From NCBI GenBank assembly GCA_028280195.1, contig JANQMH010000058.1, positions 1 to 57,302 on the forward strand: a stretch of 57,302 nt of DNA. Reading direction: 5' to 3'. The notes beneath the pieces were generated by a model. It worked only from the letters and a program-made list of their open reading frames with translations, had not been told where the DNA came from and made no database searches. This DNA is from Exilibacterium sp. (GTDB lineage: Bacteria > Pseudomonadota > Gammaproteobacteria > Pseudomonadales > Cellvibrionaceae). Shown here one piece after another: positions 34,733 through 45,441 of the stretch; position 1 is the first letter of the stretch; each line of letters opens with the position of its first letter. A program made the translations under genes and the position numbers.

Positions 34733-35133
34733 TGCGGGCTTGACTTGTATTTTGCAGTTGTAGAGTTTGGCGCTTATTGCCGCGGGCAATCCGCCCTCGC
34801 CAAGGCGCCGGTTTAATTTTATAAATACATAAAAATCAAGCACATAGAGTGCAGTACGGCGTACGATTCAAAGTAGCTTTAGGTGCCGATAATATCTACC
34901 TGCCCGCGCTTCAGCAACGGTTATCGATAAAAACAATGCGCTGCAATTACTTGACCGTCGGCCGAAACAGACTTATATATGCGCACCGCAGGGGTCCTTT
35001 GCCGGCTGCGGGTTGAAACCCGGGAAACTGACGCTACTCTAATCTTGGCGGTCTTTGGCGATACAGACACTCCGGCGACGCATATATGACAGTATTTTTA
35101 CCCACCGGTTATTAGAGGTCGTGAAAAGGAAGT
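34733..35133. other. Divergent control region before topA
   Basis: About 400 bases between the divergent coiled-coil protein gene and topA, more AT-rich than the flanks. It holds the topA promoter candidate at 34951-34979 and a ribosome site AAAAGGA just before the topA ATG. No RNA gene or repeat was seen. Confidence 0.5.
34951..34979 (+). promoter_or_regulatory. Candidate topA promoter
   Basis: TTGACC (five of six) and TATATA (four of six) separated by 17 bases. The transcript would have a leader of about 145 bases. The AT-rich -10 region followed by GC-rich sequence is common for supercoiling-responsive promoters, but this is inference. Confidence 0.4.
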
Positions 35134-37788
35134 ATGGGCAAATCCTTAGTGATTGTTGAGTCGCCGGCGAAGGCGAAAACAATCAACAAATATTTGGGCA
35201 AGGACTACATTGTTAAATCCAGCGTCGGACATATTCGCGATCTGCCAACCAGCGGCGGTGCCAAAAAGCCGGTCGACGCCAAGGAGCGCGCCAGGCAGGC
35301 GGCCATTACCCGCAAGATGTCTCCCGACGAAAAAGCGCTGCACAAACAGCGCAAGGCGCGCGAACAGCTGATCAACCGAATGGGTATCAACCCGGAAAAA
35401 AACTGGGAGGCGCACTACCAGATCCTGCCGGGTAAGGAAAAAGTCGTCGATGAGCTGCGCAAGCTGGCCGACGATGCCGAAACCATTTATCTGGCCACTG
35501 ACCTCGATCGCGAAGGGGAGGCCATTGCCTGGCACCTGCGCGAGGCCATCGGTGGCGGTGAGGATCGCTACCGCCGCGTGGTGTTCAATGAAATCACCAA
35601 AGGCGCCATTCAAGAGGCGTTTAAAAACCCCGGGCCGATTGACCACAATCGCGTCGATGCCCAGCAGGCGCGGCGCTTTCTCGATCGTGTGGTGGGCTAT
35701 ATGGTCTCGCCGCTGTTGTGGGAAAAAGTCGCCCGCGGGCTGTCTGCCGGCCGCGTGCAGTCGGTGGCGGTGCGTCTGGTGGTCGAGCGCGAGCGCGAGA
35801 TTCGCGCCTTCATTCCGGAAGAATACTGGGATTTGTTTGCCGACCTGAAAACTGCGAAAGACGAAAAGCTCAGAGTCGAGGTCAAGCGCCATGCCGGTAA
35901 GGCGTTTAAACCGGTTAATGAAGCCGAGGCCATGGCCGCGGTCAAAGCGCTGACCGATGCCAGTTACCGTGTGGCCAAACGCGAAGACAAGCCGACCAAG
36001 TCCAAGCCGTCGGCGCCTTTTATTACCTCGACCCTGCAACAGGCCGCCAGTACCCGCCTGAGTTTCAGTGTCAAAAAGACCATGATGCTGGCGCAGCGGC
36101 TGTACGAGGCCGGTTATATCACTTATATGCGTACCGACTCCACCAACCTCAGCGGTGAGGCGGTGGCAACCTGCCGCGATTACATCGTGGAAAACTACGG
36201 CAAGCGTTACATACCGCAGCAGCCCAACGGCTATTCGAACAAAGAGGGTGCGCAGGAGGCCCACGAGGCGATCCGCCCGTCTGCGGTGGAGACCAAACCC
36301 ACTCAGCTGAAGGGTATGGAGCGGGATGCCGAACGGCTTTACGCGCTGATCTGGCAACAGTTTGTCGCCTGTCAGATGACGCCGGCGGAATTTACCAGCA
36401 CCTCCATCTTGATTGCCGCCGGTGACTACGAGCTGCGCACCCGTGGCCGGGTGATTCGCTTTGACGGGTATATGAAAGTGCAGCCGCCGGTCGCCAAAAA
36501 AGACGAGGATGTGGTGCTGCCGGAGTTAAAGGTCGGCGATCTGCTGACGCTGCTGAAACTCGACCCGGGCCAGCACTTCACCAAGCCGCCGGCCCGCTAT
36601 AGCGAGGCGAGTTTGGTCAAGGAGCTTGAGAAACAGGGTATCGGCCGGCCCTCCACTTACGCCTCTATCATTTCCACCATTCAGGATCGCGGCTATGTGG
36701 AGCTGCAGAACCGGCGCTTCTTTGCCAAGAAAATGGGCGATATCGTTACCGAGCGCCTGGTGGAAAGTTTCTCCGAGCTGATGGACTATAACTTCACCGC
36801 CAATATGGAGGAGTCGCTGGACCAGGTGGCCGAGGGGCATACCGCCTGGCGCAATCTGCTCGACCAGTTTTATCGGGAGTTTACCGAAAAGCTCGGTCAG
36901 GCCCAGCAGCTCGAAGGCGGTATGCGCTCCAACCAGCCTACCGATACGAATATCTCTTGCGGCAGGTGCGGCCGGCATATGCAGATACGCACCGGCAGCA
37001 CCGGGGTGTTTCTCGGTTGTTCCGGCTATTCGCTGCCGCCGAAAGAGCGTTGTAAGAACACCATGAATCTGGTCCCCGGCGACGAAGTGATCAACGTTGA
37101 CGAGGATGAGGAAGCCGAATCCAAGCAGCTGCGTTCGAAGCGGCGCTGCAAACTGTGTAATACCGCCATGGACAGCTACCTGCTGGATGAGGGGCGCAAG
37201 CTGCATATCTGCGGCAACAATCCGGATTGTCCCGGCTATGAAGTGGAGCATGGCAGTTTCAAGTTGAAGGGCTATGACGGCCCGGTGATCGAATGCGACA
37301 AGTGCGGCAGCGACATGCAGTTGAAGACCGGTCGCTTCGGCAAGTATTTCGGCTGTACCAACGAGGCCTGCAAAAATACCCGCAAGCTGCTGAAAAACGG
37401 CGAACCGGCGCCGCCGAAGATGGACCCGGTGCCGATGCCGGAACTCAAATGTGACAAGGTCGATGACCACTACGTGCTGCGCGACGGTGCCTCGGGTCTG
37501 TTTCTGGCTGCCAGCCAGTTTCCGAAGAATCGCGAGACGCGCGCGCCGCTGGTGGTGGAAATCCTGCCGCACAAAAAAGAGATCGACCCCAAGTACAGCT
37601 ATCTGTTTTCCGCACCGACGGCGGACGATGACGGTGTGCCGACACTGATTCGTTTTAGCCGCAAGACCAAGGAGCAGTACGTGCAGTCGGAGGTTGACGG
37701 CAAGGCCACCGGCTGGAAGGCGTTTTACCAGGGCGGCAAATGGGTGGCGGCGGAAACCAAGAAGCCGGCGCGGAAGAAATCCGGTTAA
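35134..37788 (+). CDS. topA: DNA topoisomerase I (type IA)
   Basis: 884 residues. The TOPRIM domain begins [15 protein letters not shown] with acidic triad region [14 protein letters not shown]; the active-site tyrosine is Y331 in [10 protein letters not shown]. The C-terminal region has three four-cysteine zinc fingers (CGRCG-x-CSGY type near 607, CKLC-x-CPGY near 676, CDKC-x-C near 716) and a further C-terminal beta domain. It relaxes negative supercoils behind RNA polymerase. The length is close to the E. coli enzyme. It heads the conserved topA - DUF6586 - small protein - sulA - lexA segment. Confidence 0.97.
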   Translation: MGKSLVIVESPAKAKTINKYLGKDYIVKSSVGHIRDLPTSGGAKKPVDAKERARQAAITRKMSPDEKALHKQRKAREQLINRMGINPEKNWEAHYQILPGKEKVVDELRKLADDAETIYLATDLDREGEAIAWHLREAIGGGEDRYRRVVFNEITKGAIQEAFKNPGPIDHNRVDAQQARRFLDRVVGYMVSPLLWEKVARGLSAGRVQSVAVRLVVEREREIRAFIPEEYWDLFADLKTAKDEKLRVEVKRHAGKAFKPVNEAEAMAAVKALTDASYRVAKREDKPTKSKPSAPFITSTLQQAASTRLSFSVKKTMMLAQRLYEAGYITYMRTDSTNLSGEAVATCRDYIVENYGKRYIPQQPNGYSNKEGAQEAHEAIRPSAVETKPTQLKGMERDAERLYALIWQQFVACQMTPAEFTSTSILIAAGDYELRTRGRVIRFDGYMKVQPPVAKKDEDVVLPELKVGDLLTLLKLDPGQHFTKPPARYSEASLVKELEKQGIGRPSTYASIISTIQDRGYVELQNRRFFAKKMGDIVTERLVESFSELMDYNFTANMEESLDQVAEGHTAWRNLLDQFYREFTEKLGQAQQLEGGMRSNQPTDTNISCGRCGRHMQIRTGSTGVFLGCSGYSLPPKERCKNTMNLVPGDEVINVDEDEEAESKQLRSKRRCKLCNTAMDSYLLDEGRKLHICGNNPDCPGYEVEHGSFKLKGYDGPVIECDKCGSDMQLKTGRFGKYFGCTNEACKNTRKLLKNGEPAPPKMDPVPMPELKCDKVDDHYVLRDGASGLFLAASQFPKNRETRAPLVVEILPHKKEIDPKYSYLFSAPTADDDGVPTLIRFSRKTKEQYVQSEVDGKATGWKAFYQGGKWVAAETKKPARKKSG

Positions 37789-37831
37789 ACGAGGGGCTCA
37801 AGGTGGAGCTGCCCGCGGGAGGTGCGCACCG

Positions 37832-38347
37832 ATGTCAAATGCTTATCTGCCGCTGGTGAATCGCGAACTGGCCTATGCCCGCAGTCAGTTGCAGCTGCTG
37901 GGTACGCTGCCGGCCGATGCACCGGAGGTACAATTCAGGGCGCTGCTCAATGCTGCGTTGTTACAGTTGGGGGAAGCATTGGGATTTTACTGGCGGGAGA
38001 TTGCTGCTAACTACGGTCTGCGCCAGCAGCCGGGGAGCCTGCAGGCCTTGCTGGCCGCTCTCGACGCCGCCTCACTGGACGCCGCCGAGGCCCGAGAGTT
38101 GCAGGGCCTGCGGGGGACAGCGGGCTCCTGGCTGGCCAATCTGGAGCACTGGTTGCGGCAGCGGCAGCCCGGGGATGGCGCCGGGCCCGCTGCGGCTGTT
38201 TCGCCGTCGCCTGCTTCGGCGCAGATTATTGCCGCTGTGGAGGTGGGGGAGCAGGTGGTGGATTTGACTGCCGAGCAGTTGCGCGAGTGTCTCGAGGCCA
38301 TGTGGGAGCTGTTGGAGCGGCAGCGGTCGGCTATGGTCGAGTATTGA
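37832..38347 (+). CDS. DUF6586 family protein
   Basis: 171 residues from ATG 37832, with GGGAGGTG 7 bases upstream. Mostly helical (LVNRELAYARSQLQLLG, LLNAALLQLGEALGFYWREI, WLANLEHWLRQRQ), with an Ala/Pro-rich insert near 120-140. Proteins of this type sit between topA and sulA in Pseudomonas, which is the main support for the name. Function unknown. Follows topA by 43 bases, so likely cotranscribed with it. Confidence 0.75.
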   Translation: MSNAYLPLVNRELAYARSQLQLLGTLPADAPEVQFRALLNAALLQLGEALGFYWREIAANYGLRQQPGSLQALLAALDAASLDAAEARELQGLRGTAGSWLANLEHWLRQRQPGDGAGPAAAVSPSPASAQIIAAVEVGEQVVDLTAEQLRECLEAMWELLERQRSAMVEY

Positions 38348-38584
38348 GAGGGGGAGTGCGGCGCCATTCGGCACGGGCCGCGCCGGCACCGACACGTCCC
38401 TGGTTTTGTATGTCACTATTCCCGGGAGTCCGATCGCCGAGCTGTTGTCTGTGTCCATTCAATGATAAACTGCGGCGCCAGAGGTATCGAAAGGTCTTGA
38501 GTTCAGGGTTCTCTTAAAGGCGGATTGCAGTTATTGTCTTAAAGATTGTCTTCAGAATTGCCGGGGCCGCTTTCTGGAGTTTAT

Positions 38585-38836
38585 ATGCCGTCGTCTCTGT
38601 TTGAAATTGTCGAATTGCCCAATGGCGATGTTGCCCTGCAGCGCGCCGGGGATAAGGGGGAGCCGATGGTGTGTATACGCTTCTCCCAGGAATCTCTGTA
38701 TTTTCTGCGTGAATTCAAGTTTGAAGTTGCCAAAGCCATGATTGAGGCGGGTCTCGAGGCTGCCAGTGAAATCAGTGAAGGCGAGGATGCAACCATCGAG
38801 TTTGAAATTGACGGCGATACCCAGACCATTCACTGA
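38585..38836 (+). CDS. Conserved small protein next to sulA
   Basis: 83 residues from ATG 38585 (MPSSLFEIVELPNGDVALQR), preceded by TGGAG at a good distance; an earlier in-frame ATG at 38546 has no ribosome site. The core reads EPMVCIRFSQESLYFL and FEVAKAMIEAGLEAA, with an acidic C-terminus (EGEDATIEFEID). It corresponds in place and pattern to a conserved hypothetical between topA and sulA in Pseudomonas. Function unknown. Convergent with sulA, 9 bases between the stops. Confidence 0.8.
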   Translation: MPSSLFEIVELPNGDVALQRAGDKGEPMVCIRFSQESLYFLREFKFEVAKAMIEAGLEAASEISEGEDATIEFEIDGDTQTIH

Positions 38837-38845
38837 CAGCGCAAA

Positions 38846-39397
38846 TCAGCGCGAGCGCAACATAATACCCCTGGCTTCCCCCTGACAGGCTGCCTGATCC
38901 AGTTGCGAGAACTGCTGCTCGCTGATTCTCCCCGGGCTGGCGACCACCGTGTGGCTGTTGCCGGCAGCCAGTGCCTCCCAGGTTATCCAGAGTATGTCCG
39001 CCTCCCGGGTGGGGTATACCAGCCTCAGCTTGGCGCTGTCGACGCCGTAAGCCTGTAGTAAGCGCCGCTCCAGGCGCTGCCGGCTGATCCAGGTTATCCA
39101 CCGCTGCTGGTCGCCGCGGCTGAGGTGGGCCAGCATCGGCAGCACCAGCTGCAGCGGTTGCGGGCTCTGCTGTGACAATACGATTTCGGTTATGCCAGCG
39201 GCCGCGTCGACACCTGGGTAGGCGCTGGGTTGGCGGACATTGGTTTGGCGGACACTGGTTTGGCGGACACTGGTTTGGCGGACACTGGTTTGGCGAACAT
39301 CGGCTTGGCAGACCCTGGTTTGGCACGTAATGCGATCGCGCCTGCCGTAAGTCTGATCACCGGCGGCGCCGGCGGATGTCAGTCCTGCACTCGGCAT
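38846..39397 (-). CDS. sulA: SulA-like cell division inhibitor with pentapeptide repeat
   Basis: 183 residues from ATG 39397, which has GGAG 8 bases upstream; an upstream in-frame ATG at 39457 would begin almost at the lexA stop. The C-terminal two thirds resemble SulA/RecA-like inhibitor folds: GITEIVLSQQSPQPLQLVL, LAHLSRGDQQRWITWISR, LRLVYPTREADILWITWEAL. SulA binds FtsZ and blocks septation during the SOS response. The N-terminal part contains four near-perfect RQTSV/RQTNV units plus decayed copies, absent from usual SulA. It lies 66 bases after lexA in the same direction and is expected to share its LexA-controlled transcript. Confidence 0.82.
   Translation of the reverse strand: MPSAGLTSAGAAGDQTYGRRDRITCQTRVCQADVRQTSVRQTSVRQTSVRQTNVRQPSAYPGVDAAAGITEIVLSQQSPQPLQLVLPMLAHLSRGDQQRWITWISRQRLERRLLQAYGVDSAKLRLVYPTREADILWITWEALAAGNSHTVVASPGRISEQQFSQLDQAACQGEARGIMLRSR
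39227..39331. repeat. Seven-unit 15-bp in-frame tandem array inside sulA
   Basis: Seven head-to-tail units of type GGTTTGGCGGACACT (plus strand): units 2-4 are identical and the others diverged. Because 15 is a multiple of 3, the array encodes repeats of RQTSV in SulA without breaking the frame. Identical central units suggest recent expansion or slippage. Confidence 0.9.
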
Positions 39398-39463
39398 AGT
39401 CAATCTCCGGGTCGTCAATGGGCTTGTGGAACAGCTGCCAGGCACATTTTTAGGCATTCTGGC

Positions 39464-40069
39464 TCAGACATTCTGGCGCACGACGCCGACGCTGAGGCCT
39501 TCGATGCTGAAGTCCTGGTCGCGCAGATCGACTTCGATAACGTCGAAATCGGGGTTTTCCGGCCACAGCTGCACCTGGTGGCGGTTGCGCTCGCGCTTGA
39601 AGCGCTTGACGGTGACCTCATCGCCGATGCGGGCCACCACGATCTGGCCGTTGCGCGCCTGGGAGGTTTTGTGCACCGCCAGCAGGTCGCCGTCGAGAAT
39701 GCCGGCGTCTTTCATACTCATCCCCCTCACCCGCAGCAGGTAGTCGGCGCTGGGGCGGAAGAAGCCGCTGGGGATATCGCAGTAGTCCTCGATGTTTTCC
39801 TCCGCCAGAATGGGGTTGCCCGCCGCCACCCGCCCCACCAGGGGCAGGCCGTGGTACTGCTCCGGCAGGCGGATGCCGCGCGAGGCGCCGGCGGTCATCT
39901 CGATCGCCCCTTTGCGCGCCAGCGCCTTGAGATGCTCCTCGGCGGCGTTGGCGGAGCGAAACCCGAGTTCCCCGGCGATTTCCGCGCGCGTGGGCGGATA
40001 GCCGGTTGATTCGATATAGTTTTTGATCAGCTGCAGCACTTCTTCCTGACGAGCCGTAAGTTTGGCCAT
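39464..40069 (-). CDS. lexA: LexA repressor
   Basis: 201 residues. The N-terminal winged helix has [21 protein letters not shown]; the autocleavage site is A83-G84 in RVAAGNP, the catalytic pair S118 (RGMSMKDAG) and K155 (VTVKRFK). LexA represses the SOS regulon and cleaves itself when bound to RecA filaments. Two LexA boxes lie directly upstream, so the gene is autoregulated. sulA follows on the same strand, as in Pseudomonas. Confidence 0.97.
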   Translation of the reverse strand: MAKLTARQEEVLQLIKNYIESTGYPPTRAEIAGELGFRSANAAEEHLKALARKGAIEMTAGASRGIRLPEQYHGLPLVGRVAAGNPILAEENIEDYCDIPSGFFRPSADYLLRVRGMSMKDAGILDGDLLAVHKTSQARNGQIVVARIGDEVTVKRFKRERNRHQVQLWPENPDFDVIEVDLRDQDFSIEGLSVGVVRQNV

Positions 40070-40082
40070 GCCGTATCCCCGT

Positions 40083-40098
40083 CTGTTTTTTTATACAG
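40083..40098 (-). promoter_or_regulatory. LexA box 1
   Basis: On the minus strand reads CTGTATAAAAAAACAG, a perfect CTG-N10-CAG SOS box, 14 bases upstream of the lexA ATG. Confidence 0.92.
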
Positions 40099-40101
40099 TA
40101 T

Positions 40102-40117
40102 CTGGGATTATATACAG
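40102..40117 (-). promoter_or_regulatory. LexA box 2
   Basis: On the minus strand reads CTGTATATAATCCCAG, again CTG-N10-CAG with a TATA-rich centre, 19 bases from box 1 centre to centre (just under two helical turns). Confidence 0.9.
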
Positions 40118-40235
40118 TAATTAGGCGGAAGCAAGCCCCCATGGCCCCGCGGCATCGGCGCCAGGTAAATATAGAATGGATATAGGCGGCCGGCGTGCGC
40201 TGCCGGCCCGCAGAGATCGGGAGTGCGGCGGGCGC

Positions 40236-40559
40236 TCAGTAGTCGTCGAAACCGGTAAAGCTCTCCGGCTCGATGGAGGCCAGCGGGTTGGACCAGCTCT
40301 CGGGCACGATGGGCTGGTCGCTGTCCCAGTCCCAGTCGTCCTCGCGGCTGAGTTCGTAGCCGGCCCCGGCGTCTTCCGGGGCCTCGGCCGACACCAGCCT
40401 CAGCTGCGCCCAGGCCTCCATATCGAACTCGCCGACTTCACCGCCGCGATACTGTACTTCCACGGTGCCGCCGCGTTCATCGGCGGCGACCACTTCGAAT
40501 AGCTGGCCTTCTACGAGATCCTCGAACCAGGCGCCAACAATCGGTTGCTGTGATGCCAT
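40236..40559 (-). CDS. DUF6763-like small acidic protein
   Basis: 107 residues from ATG 40559 (MASQQPIVGAWFEDL), with AGGAT upstream; the frame is open to 40640 but the extra residues are not family-like. Pattern: a small beta barrel PIVGAWFEDLVEGQLFEVV, EVQYRGGEVGEFDMEAW, then an acidic tail with DWDWDSDQP. It matches the small DUF6763 family found beside lexA/psrA-type genes in marine gammaproteobacteria. Function unknown. Confidence 0.75.
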   Translation of the reverse strand: MASQQPIVGAWFEDLVEGQLFEVVAADERGGTVEVQYRGGEVGEFDMEAWAQLRLVSAEAPEDAGAGYELSREDDWDWDSDQPIVPESWSNPLASIEPESFTGFDDY

Positions 40560-40928
40560 AGCGCTTATCCTGTGCCGCATGCGACACGCCGTTTTACTGT
40601 CCAGTCGGTGATGGAGATCTGCTCGGTGCTCACTACTCACTGCACCGGGGCCGCTGCCCGCAGCGCAGTATCGAGAGTGAAATTATCATGCCCACCGGCG
40701 TTTGACACCATCTGGACAAACGCGGAAATTTTTGGCAAGCCTGCCGAGTCCCGATTGCATGGTTGCGCTAATCGCTTAATTTATAAGGAACTTTGCCGGC
40801 GCTGCCAGGGCAGCCGGCACGTGTTCGGTATATGGCTCCATCTTCAAAGAAAGAATTAATCTAAGAAAAATGCGCTCGCTGATGACACCCTGGCCGCCGC
40901 CGATATAAGGCGCGCCAGAGCCCGTTCC

Positions 40929-40957
40929 TTGACATCGCCGGGCGGTAAACGTATGTT
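40929..40957 (+). promoter_or_regulatory. psrA promoter
   Basis: A perfect -35 TTGACA (40929-40934) and TATGTT -10 (four of six) at 17-base spacing, ending 2 bases before the PsrA operator. Confidence 0.6.
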
Positions 40958-40958
40958 C

Positions 40959-40972
40959 CAAACGAATGTTTG
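40959..40972. promoter_or_regulatory. PsrA operator
   Basis: CAAACGAATGTTTG: a perfect match to the known PsrA site pattern (C/G)AAAC-N2-4-GTTTG(C/G). It covers the expected transcription start, so PsrA should repress its own gene and release when long-chain fatty acids or acyl-CoA bind. Confidence 0.8.
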
Positions 40973-41051
40973 ACCGCAGCCTCTGTGCAAGTGTTTTTTT
41001 GAGTTCTGATAACCCACGTTCTGGCAATCAATAGGAAAACGACAATCGGAT

Positions 41052-41705
41052 ATGGTGCACAATGACACCGTTGAACGCATTCTCGATGCCGCCTCTGCGC
41101 TGTTTGCCGAGCGCGGCTTCGCCGAAACGTCCCTGCGTACCATCACCAGTACCGCGGGGGTCAATCTGGCTGCCGTCAACTATCATTTCGGCTCGAAAAA
41201 GACGCTGATTCAGGCGGTTTTCGCCCGTTACCTGCAGCCCTTCTGCGAGACCCTCGAAGCCAACCTCGATGCGCGCATCGGCGCGCGTGCCGGTGCCGAC
41301 GAGCTGCTGCAGTGCCTGTTCGACAGCATGCTGGAGTCCGCCGAGCGGGTCGGCGAGCCGCCGCAGCGCTTCATGCGCCTGCTGGGGCTGGCCTACACCC
41401 AGTCGCAGGAGCACCTGCGGCGCTTTATCGTGGCGGAGTTCGGCGCCCACTACTCGCGCTTTACCGGCCTGCTCAAGGCGGCGCTGCCACAGCTCGATCC
41501 GGTGGCGTTTTACTGGCGCCTGTATTTCATGCTCGGCGCGACGGTGTTCACCCTGTCCAGCTTCGACTCGATCCGCGCCATTCTCAACAGCGAGTTCGAG
41601 CGCGACAGTTCTCTCGAACAGGCGGTGGACCTGCTGGTGCCGGCCATATCGGGCATGCTGCGGGTCGAGCAGCGGCCGCCGGGCAGCGGGGTGCCGGCGC
41701 CGTGA
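41052..41705 (+). CDS. psrA: TetR-family fatty-acid-responsive regulator PsrA
   Basis: 217 residues. The N-terminal helix-turn-helix VERILDAASALFAERGFAE, then SLRTITSTAGVNLAAVNYHFGSKK, is nearly the same as P. aeruginosa PsrA as I remember it, and FMRLLGLAYTQSQEHL in the ligand domain also matches. PsrA controls fatty-acid degradation and, in Pseudomonas, rpoS. It is autoregulated through the operator upstream. The GTG start of nagZ overlaps its stop, so the two are translationally coupled. Confidence 0.93.
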   Translation: MVHNDTVERILDAASALFAERGFAETSLRTITSTAGVNLAAVNYHFGSKKTLIQAVFARYLQPFCETLEANLDARIGARAGADELLQCLFDSMLESAERVGEPPQRFMRLLGLAYTQSQEHLRRFIVAEFGAHYSRFTGLLKAALPQLDPVAFYWRLYFMLGATVFTLSSFDSIRAILNSEFERDSSLEQAVDLLVPAISGMLRVEQRPPGSGVPAP

Positions 41706-42718
41706 CGGGCACCGTTGCGGGCAGCCTGATGCTGGATATTGCCGGCACCGAACTGGCGCCGGAGGATCGTTCCCTGCTGCTCGAGCCGCAGCTGGCGGGG
41801 GTGATTTTTTTCGCCCGCAACTTCGCCTCGCGCCGGCAGATAACGGCCTTGTGCGCCGAGATCCGCGCGCTCAATCCGGCACTGCTGCTGGCGGTGGACC
41901 AGGAGGGCGGGCGCGTGCAGCGCTTCAAGCAGGGTTTTACCCGGCTGCCGCCGATGCAGCGCTTCGACGGGCTCTACCGCCGCGATCGGCCGGCGGCGCT
42001 GGCGCTGGCCCGGGACAGTGGCTGGCTGATGGCCGCGGAGCTGCTGGACTGCGGCCTGGATCTGAGTTTTGCCCCGGTGCTGGACCTGGACAGCGACTGC
42101 TGCCCGGCGATTGGCGATCGCGCCTTTTCGGCCGATGGCGAGCGCGTGGTGGCGCTGGCCGGGGCGTTTATCGACGGTATGCACGAGGCCGGCATGGCGG
42201 CGACCGGCAAACACTTTCCCGGCCACGGCCGGGTCGATACCGACAGTCATCGGGTATTACCGGTGGACGCGCGCGACTGGCAGCAGTTGCTGCAGGCCGA
42301 TGCGCTGCCGTTTGCGCGGCTGGCGCCGCAGCTGGATGCAGTGATGCCGGCCCATATCCTGTTTCCGGCGGTCGACGACCGCCCGGTGGGCTTCTCCGCG
42401 GCCTGGCTGCAACAGCGGCTGCGCGCTGAGCTGGGGTTTGACGGCCTGATCTTCAGCGACGACCTGTCAATGGCGGGCGCGGCGGCGGCGGGCGGCTACG
42501 CCCAGCGCGCCGAGGCCGCGCTGCGGGCCGGCTGCGATGTGGTGCTGGCCTGTAACAACCGCGCCGGCGCGCTCGAAGTGCTGGAACATCTGCAACGACT
42601 GGACTGGCCGCCGCCGTCGCGGCTGCCGGCGGTGCGCGGCGACCGGGCACGGCCGCCGCTCGCCGGCGCCGGCGCGCGCCGCGCGCGCACCGCCGCGGCA
42701 CTGCGGGCGCTCTTGTAA
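41702..42718 (+). CDS. nagZ: Beta-N-acetylhexosaminidase NagZ (GH3)
   Basis: 338 residues from GTG 41702, which overlaps the psrA stop by 4 bases; the upstream open frame is psrA read in another phase. Family motifs: GSLMLDIAGTELAPED at the start, AVDQEGGRVQRF, the histidine motif GKHFPGHG (170-176) and the nucleophile region FSDDLSMAGA. NagZ removes N-acetylglucosamine from anhydro-muropeptides in the cytoplasm during peptidoglycan recycling, so it acts on products of the Slt enzyme also encoded here; its products induce AmpC in some bacteria. The C-terminus is Arg/Ala-rich. Confidence 0.95.
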   Translation: MTGTVAGSLMLDIAGTELAPEDRSLLLEPQLAGVIFFARNFASRRQITALCAEIRALNPALLLAVDQEGGRVQRFKQGFTRLPPMQRFDGLYRRDRPAALALARDSGWLMAAELLDCGLDLSFAPVLDLDSDCCPAIGDRAFSADGERVVALAGAFIDGMHEAGMAATGKHFPGHGRVDTDSHRVLPVDARDWQQLLQADALPFARLAPQLDAVMPAHILFPAVDDRPVGFSAAWLQQRLRAELGFDGLIFSDDLSMAGAAAAGGYAQRAEAALRAGCDVVLACNNRAGALEVLEHLQRLDWPPPSRLPAVRGDRARPPLAGAGARRARTAAALRALL

Positions 42719-42772
42719 TCCCTGCCGCTGGCGTTAATCTATCCGGCAAAAATAGATACGAGGATTGGCCCC

Positions 42773-43864
42773 ATGTCGCTGCCGCCCTGGCTCGAGCAAC
42801 TGACCGGCAAAGACGATATCTGGATCGTCGAGGTTTTTGTGGTCGTGCTGCTTACCCTGGTGATCGCCTTTGTCGTCAGGCTGATGCTGGCCCACTTGAT
42901 CAAACGCGCCGAAAACACCAAAAACACCTGGGATGACGCGCTGCTGTGTGCGATCCACCAGCCGCTGAAATGGCTGATCTGGCTGGTGGGTATCAGCTGG
43001 GCGGCGGAGATTGCCAGCACGGAGTCGGAGGCGTTTGTCACGGCGGTGACCTCCGCCCGGCGAGTGGGCGTGATCGTGATATTGAGCTGGTTTATCGTGC
43101 GCTTCATTCTGCGCGCCGAGCGCAATCTGATGGACCCGGCGTTTACCGCCAAACCCATGGACGAGACCACGGTGCTGGCAATCGGCAAGCTGTTGCGCAT
43201 TTCGGTGATCCTCACAGCGGCGCTGGTCATACTGCAGTCTTTCGGCTACAGCATCTCGGGGGTACTGGCTTTCGGTGGCATCGGCGGCCTGGCGGTGGGG
43301 TTTGCCGCCAAGGACCTGCTGGCGAATTTTTTCGGCGGCCTGATGATTTACCTCGACCGGCCGTTTGCGGTGGGCGACTGGATTCGCTCGCCGGATCAGG
43401 AGATCGAGGGTACGGTGGAGGATATCGGTTGGCGCCTGACCCGCATCCGCACCTTCGACAAGCGGCCGCTGTATATTCCCAACGCCACCTTTACCCAGAT
43501 CTCGGTGGAAAATCCCTCGCGCATGTATAACCGGCGCATCAAGGAAACCATTGGCATTCGCTATGACGATGCCGGTAAAATGCGGGTGATCATCGACAGG
43601 GTAAAGGCGATGCTGCAGGCGCACCCGGAGATTGATACCAGTCAGACGCTGATCGTCAACTTCAACAGTTTTGCCGCCTCGTCGCTGGACTTTTTTATCT
43701 ATACCTTTACCAAAACCACCGACTGGGTGAAATACCACGAGATAAAACAGGATGTGCTGTTGAAAGTGCTGGAGATTATCGAGGCCCAGGGTGCCGAGTG
43801 TGCCTTCCCGACTTCCACCGTGCATGTTCCGGACGAGATCAGTATCCATACCCAGGCGGGATAG
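42773..43864 (+). CDS. MscS-family mechanosensitive channel
   Basis: 363 residues with four N-terminal helices (FVVVLLTLVIAFVVRLM; PLKWLIWLVGISWAAEIA; VGVIVILSWFIVRFIL; ISVILTAALVILQSF), then the pore helix GIGGLAVGFAAKDLLANFF, which is the Gly/Ala-rich MscS signature, the beta domain (PFAVGDWI, GTVEDIGWRLTRIRTFD) and a cytoplasmic alpha/beta cage (SSLDFFIYTFTKTTDW). It opens under membrane tension to release solutes in osmotic downshock. It sits 54 bases after nagZ. Not part of this block in the Pseudomonas order I recall. Confidence 0.93.
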   Translation: MSLPPWLEQLTGKDDIWIVEVFVVVLLTLVIAFVVRLMLAHLIKRAENTKNTWDDALLCAIHQPLKWLIWLVGISWAAEIASTESEAFVTAVTSARRVGVIVILSWFIVRFILRAERNLMDPAFTAKPMDETTVLAIGKLLRISVILTAALVILQSFGYSISGVLAFGGIGGLAVGFAAKDLLANFFGGLMIYLDRPFAVGDWIRSPDQEIEGTVEDIGWRLTRIRTFDKRPLYIPNATFTQISVENPSRMYNRRIKETIGIRYDDAGKMRVIIDRVKAMLQAHPEIDTSQTLIVNFNSFAASSLDFFIYTFTKTTDWVKYHEIKQDVLLKVLEIIEAQGAECAFPTSTVHVPDEISIHTQAG

Positions 43865-43902
43865 AATGGGTTTGCACAATCCGACGGTGGGAAAATCCAA
43901 CG

Positions 43903-45208
<1,306 letters not shown>

Positions 45209-45441
45209 TCGCGGCCGGCGGTGCCGGTGTCGATAAATTCGCATTTGTCAATGTTTTTACTGGACAGCGGCGTTAAATTGGCTTAAAAATATCGCTTTCG
45301 AGTGTCGCCGGCCCGGTGTTGCGGGCGGTGGGCAGTCGTGTCGAAGGGCGGTCCGGTATTGGTAAATTTCATGGTAAAGCGGAAAAGGCCGCTGATTTTT
45401 CGATAGCGGATAGAGCAATAAAAATAATGAGGTAGTTAGTT

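Larger units (their letters stand above)
40560..41051. other. Control region before psrA
   Basis: About 490 bases with no convincing gene; short frames on both strands lack ribosome sites and family-like sequence. The right half carries the psrA promoter and operator. An AT-rich patch near 40770-40870 is unassigned. Confidence 0.5.

Noticed and set aside
39230-40009. Frame with LADTG repeats on the plus strand over sulA/lexA
   Set aside because: It is the antisense reading of the 15-bp array and of lexA; no ribosome site, and both genes on the minus strand are well supported.
40572-41027. Short open frames on both strands in the psrA upstream region
   Set aside because: They lack ribosome sites and family-like sequence, and one covers the PsrA promoter and operator.
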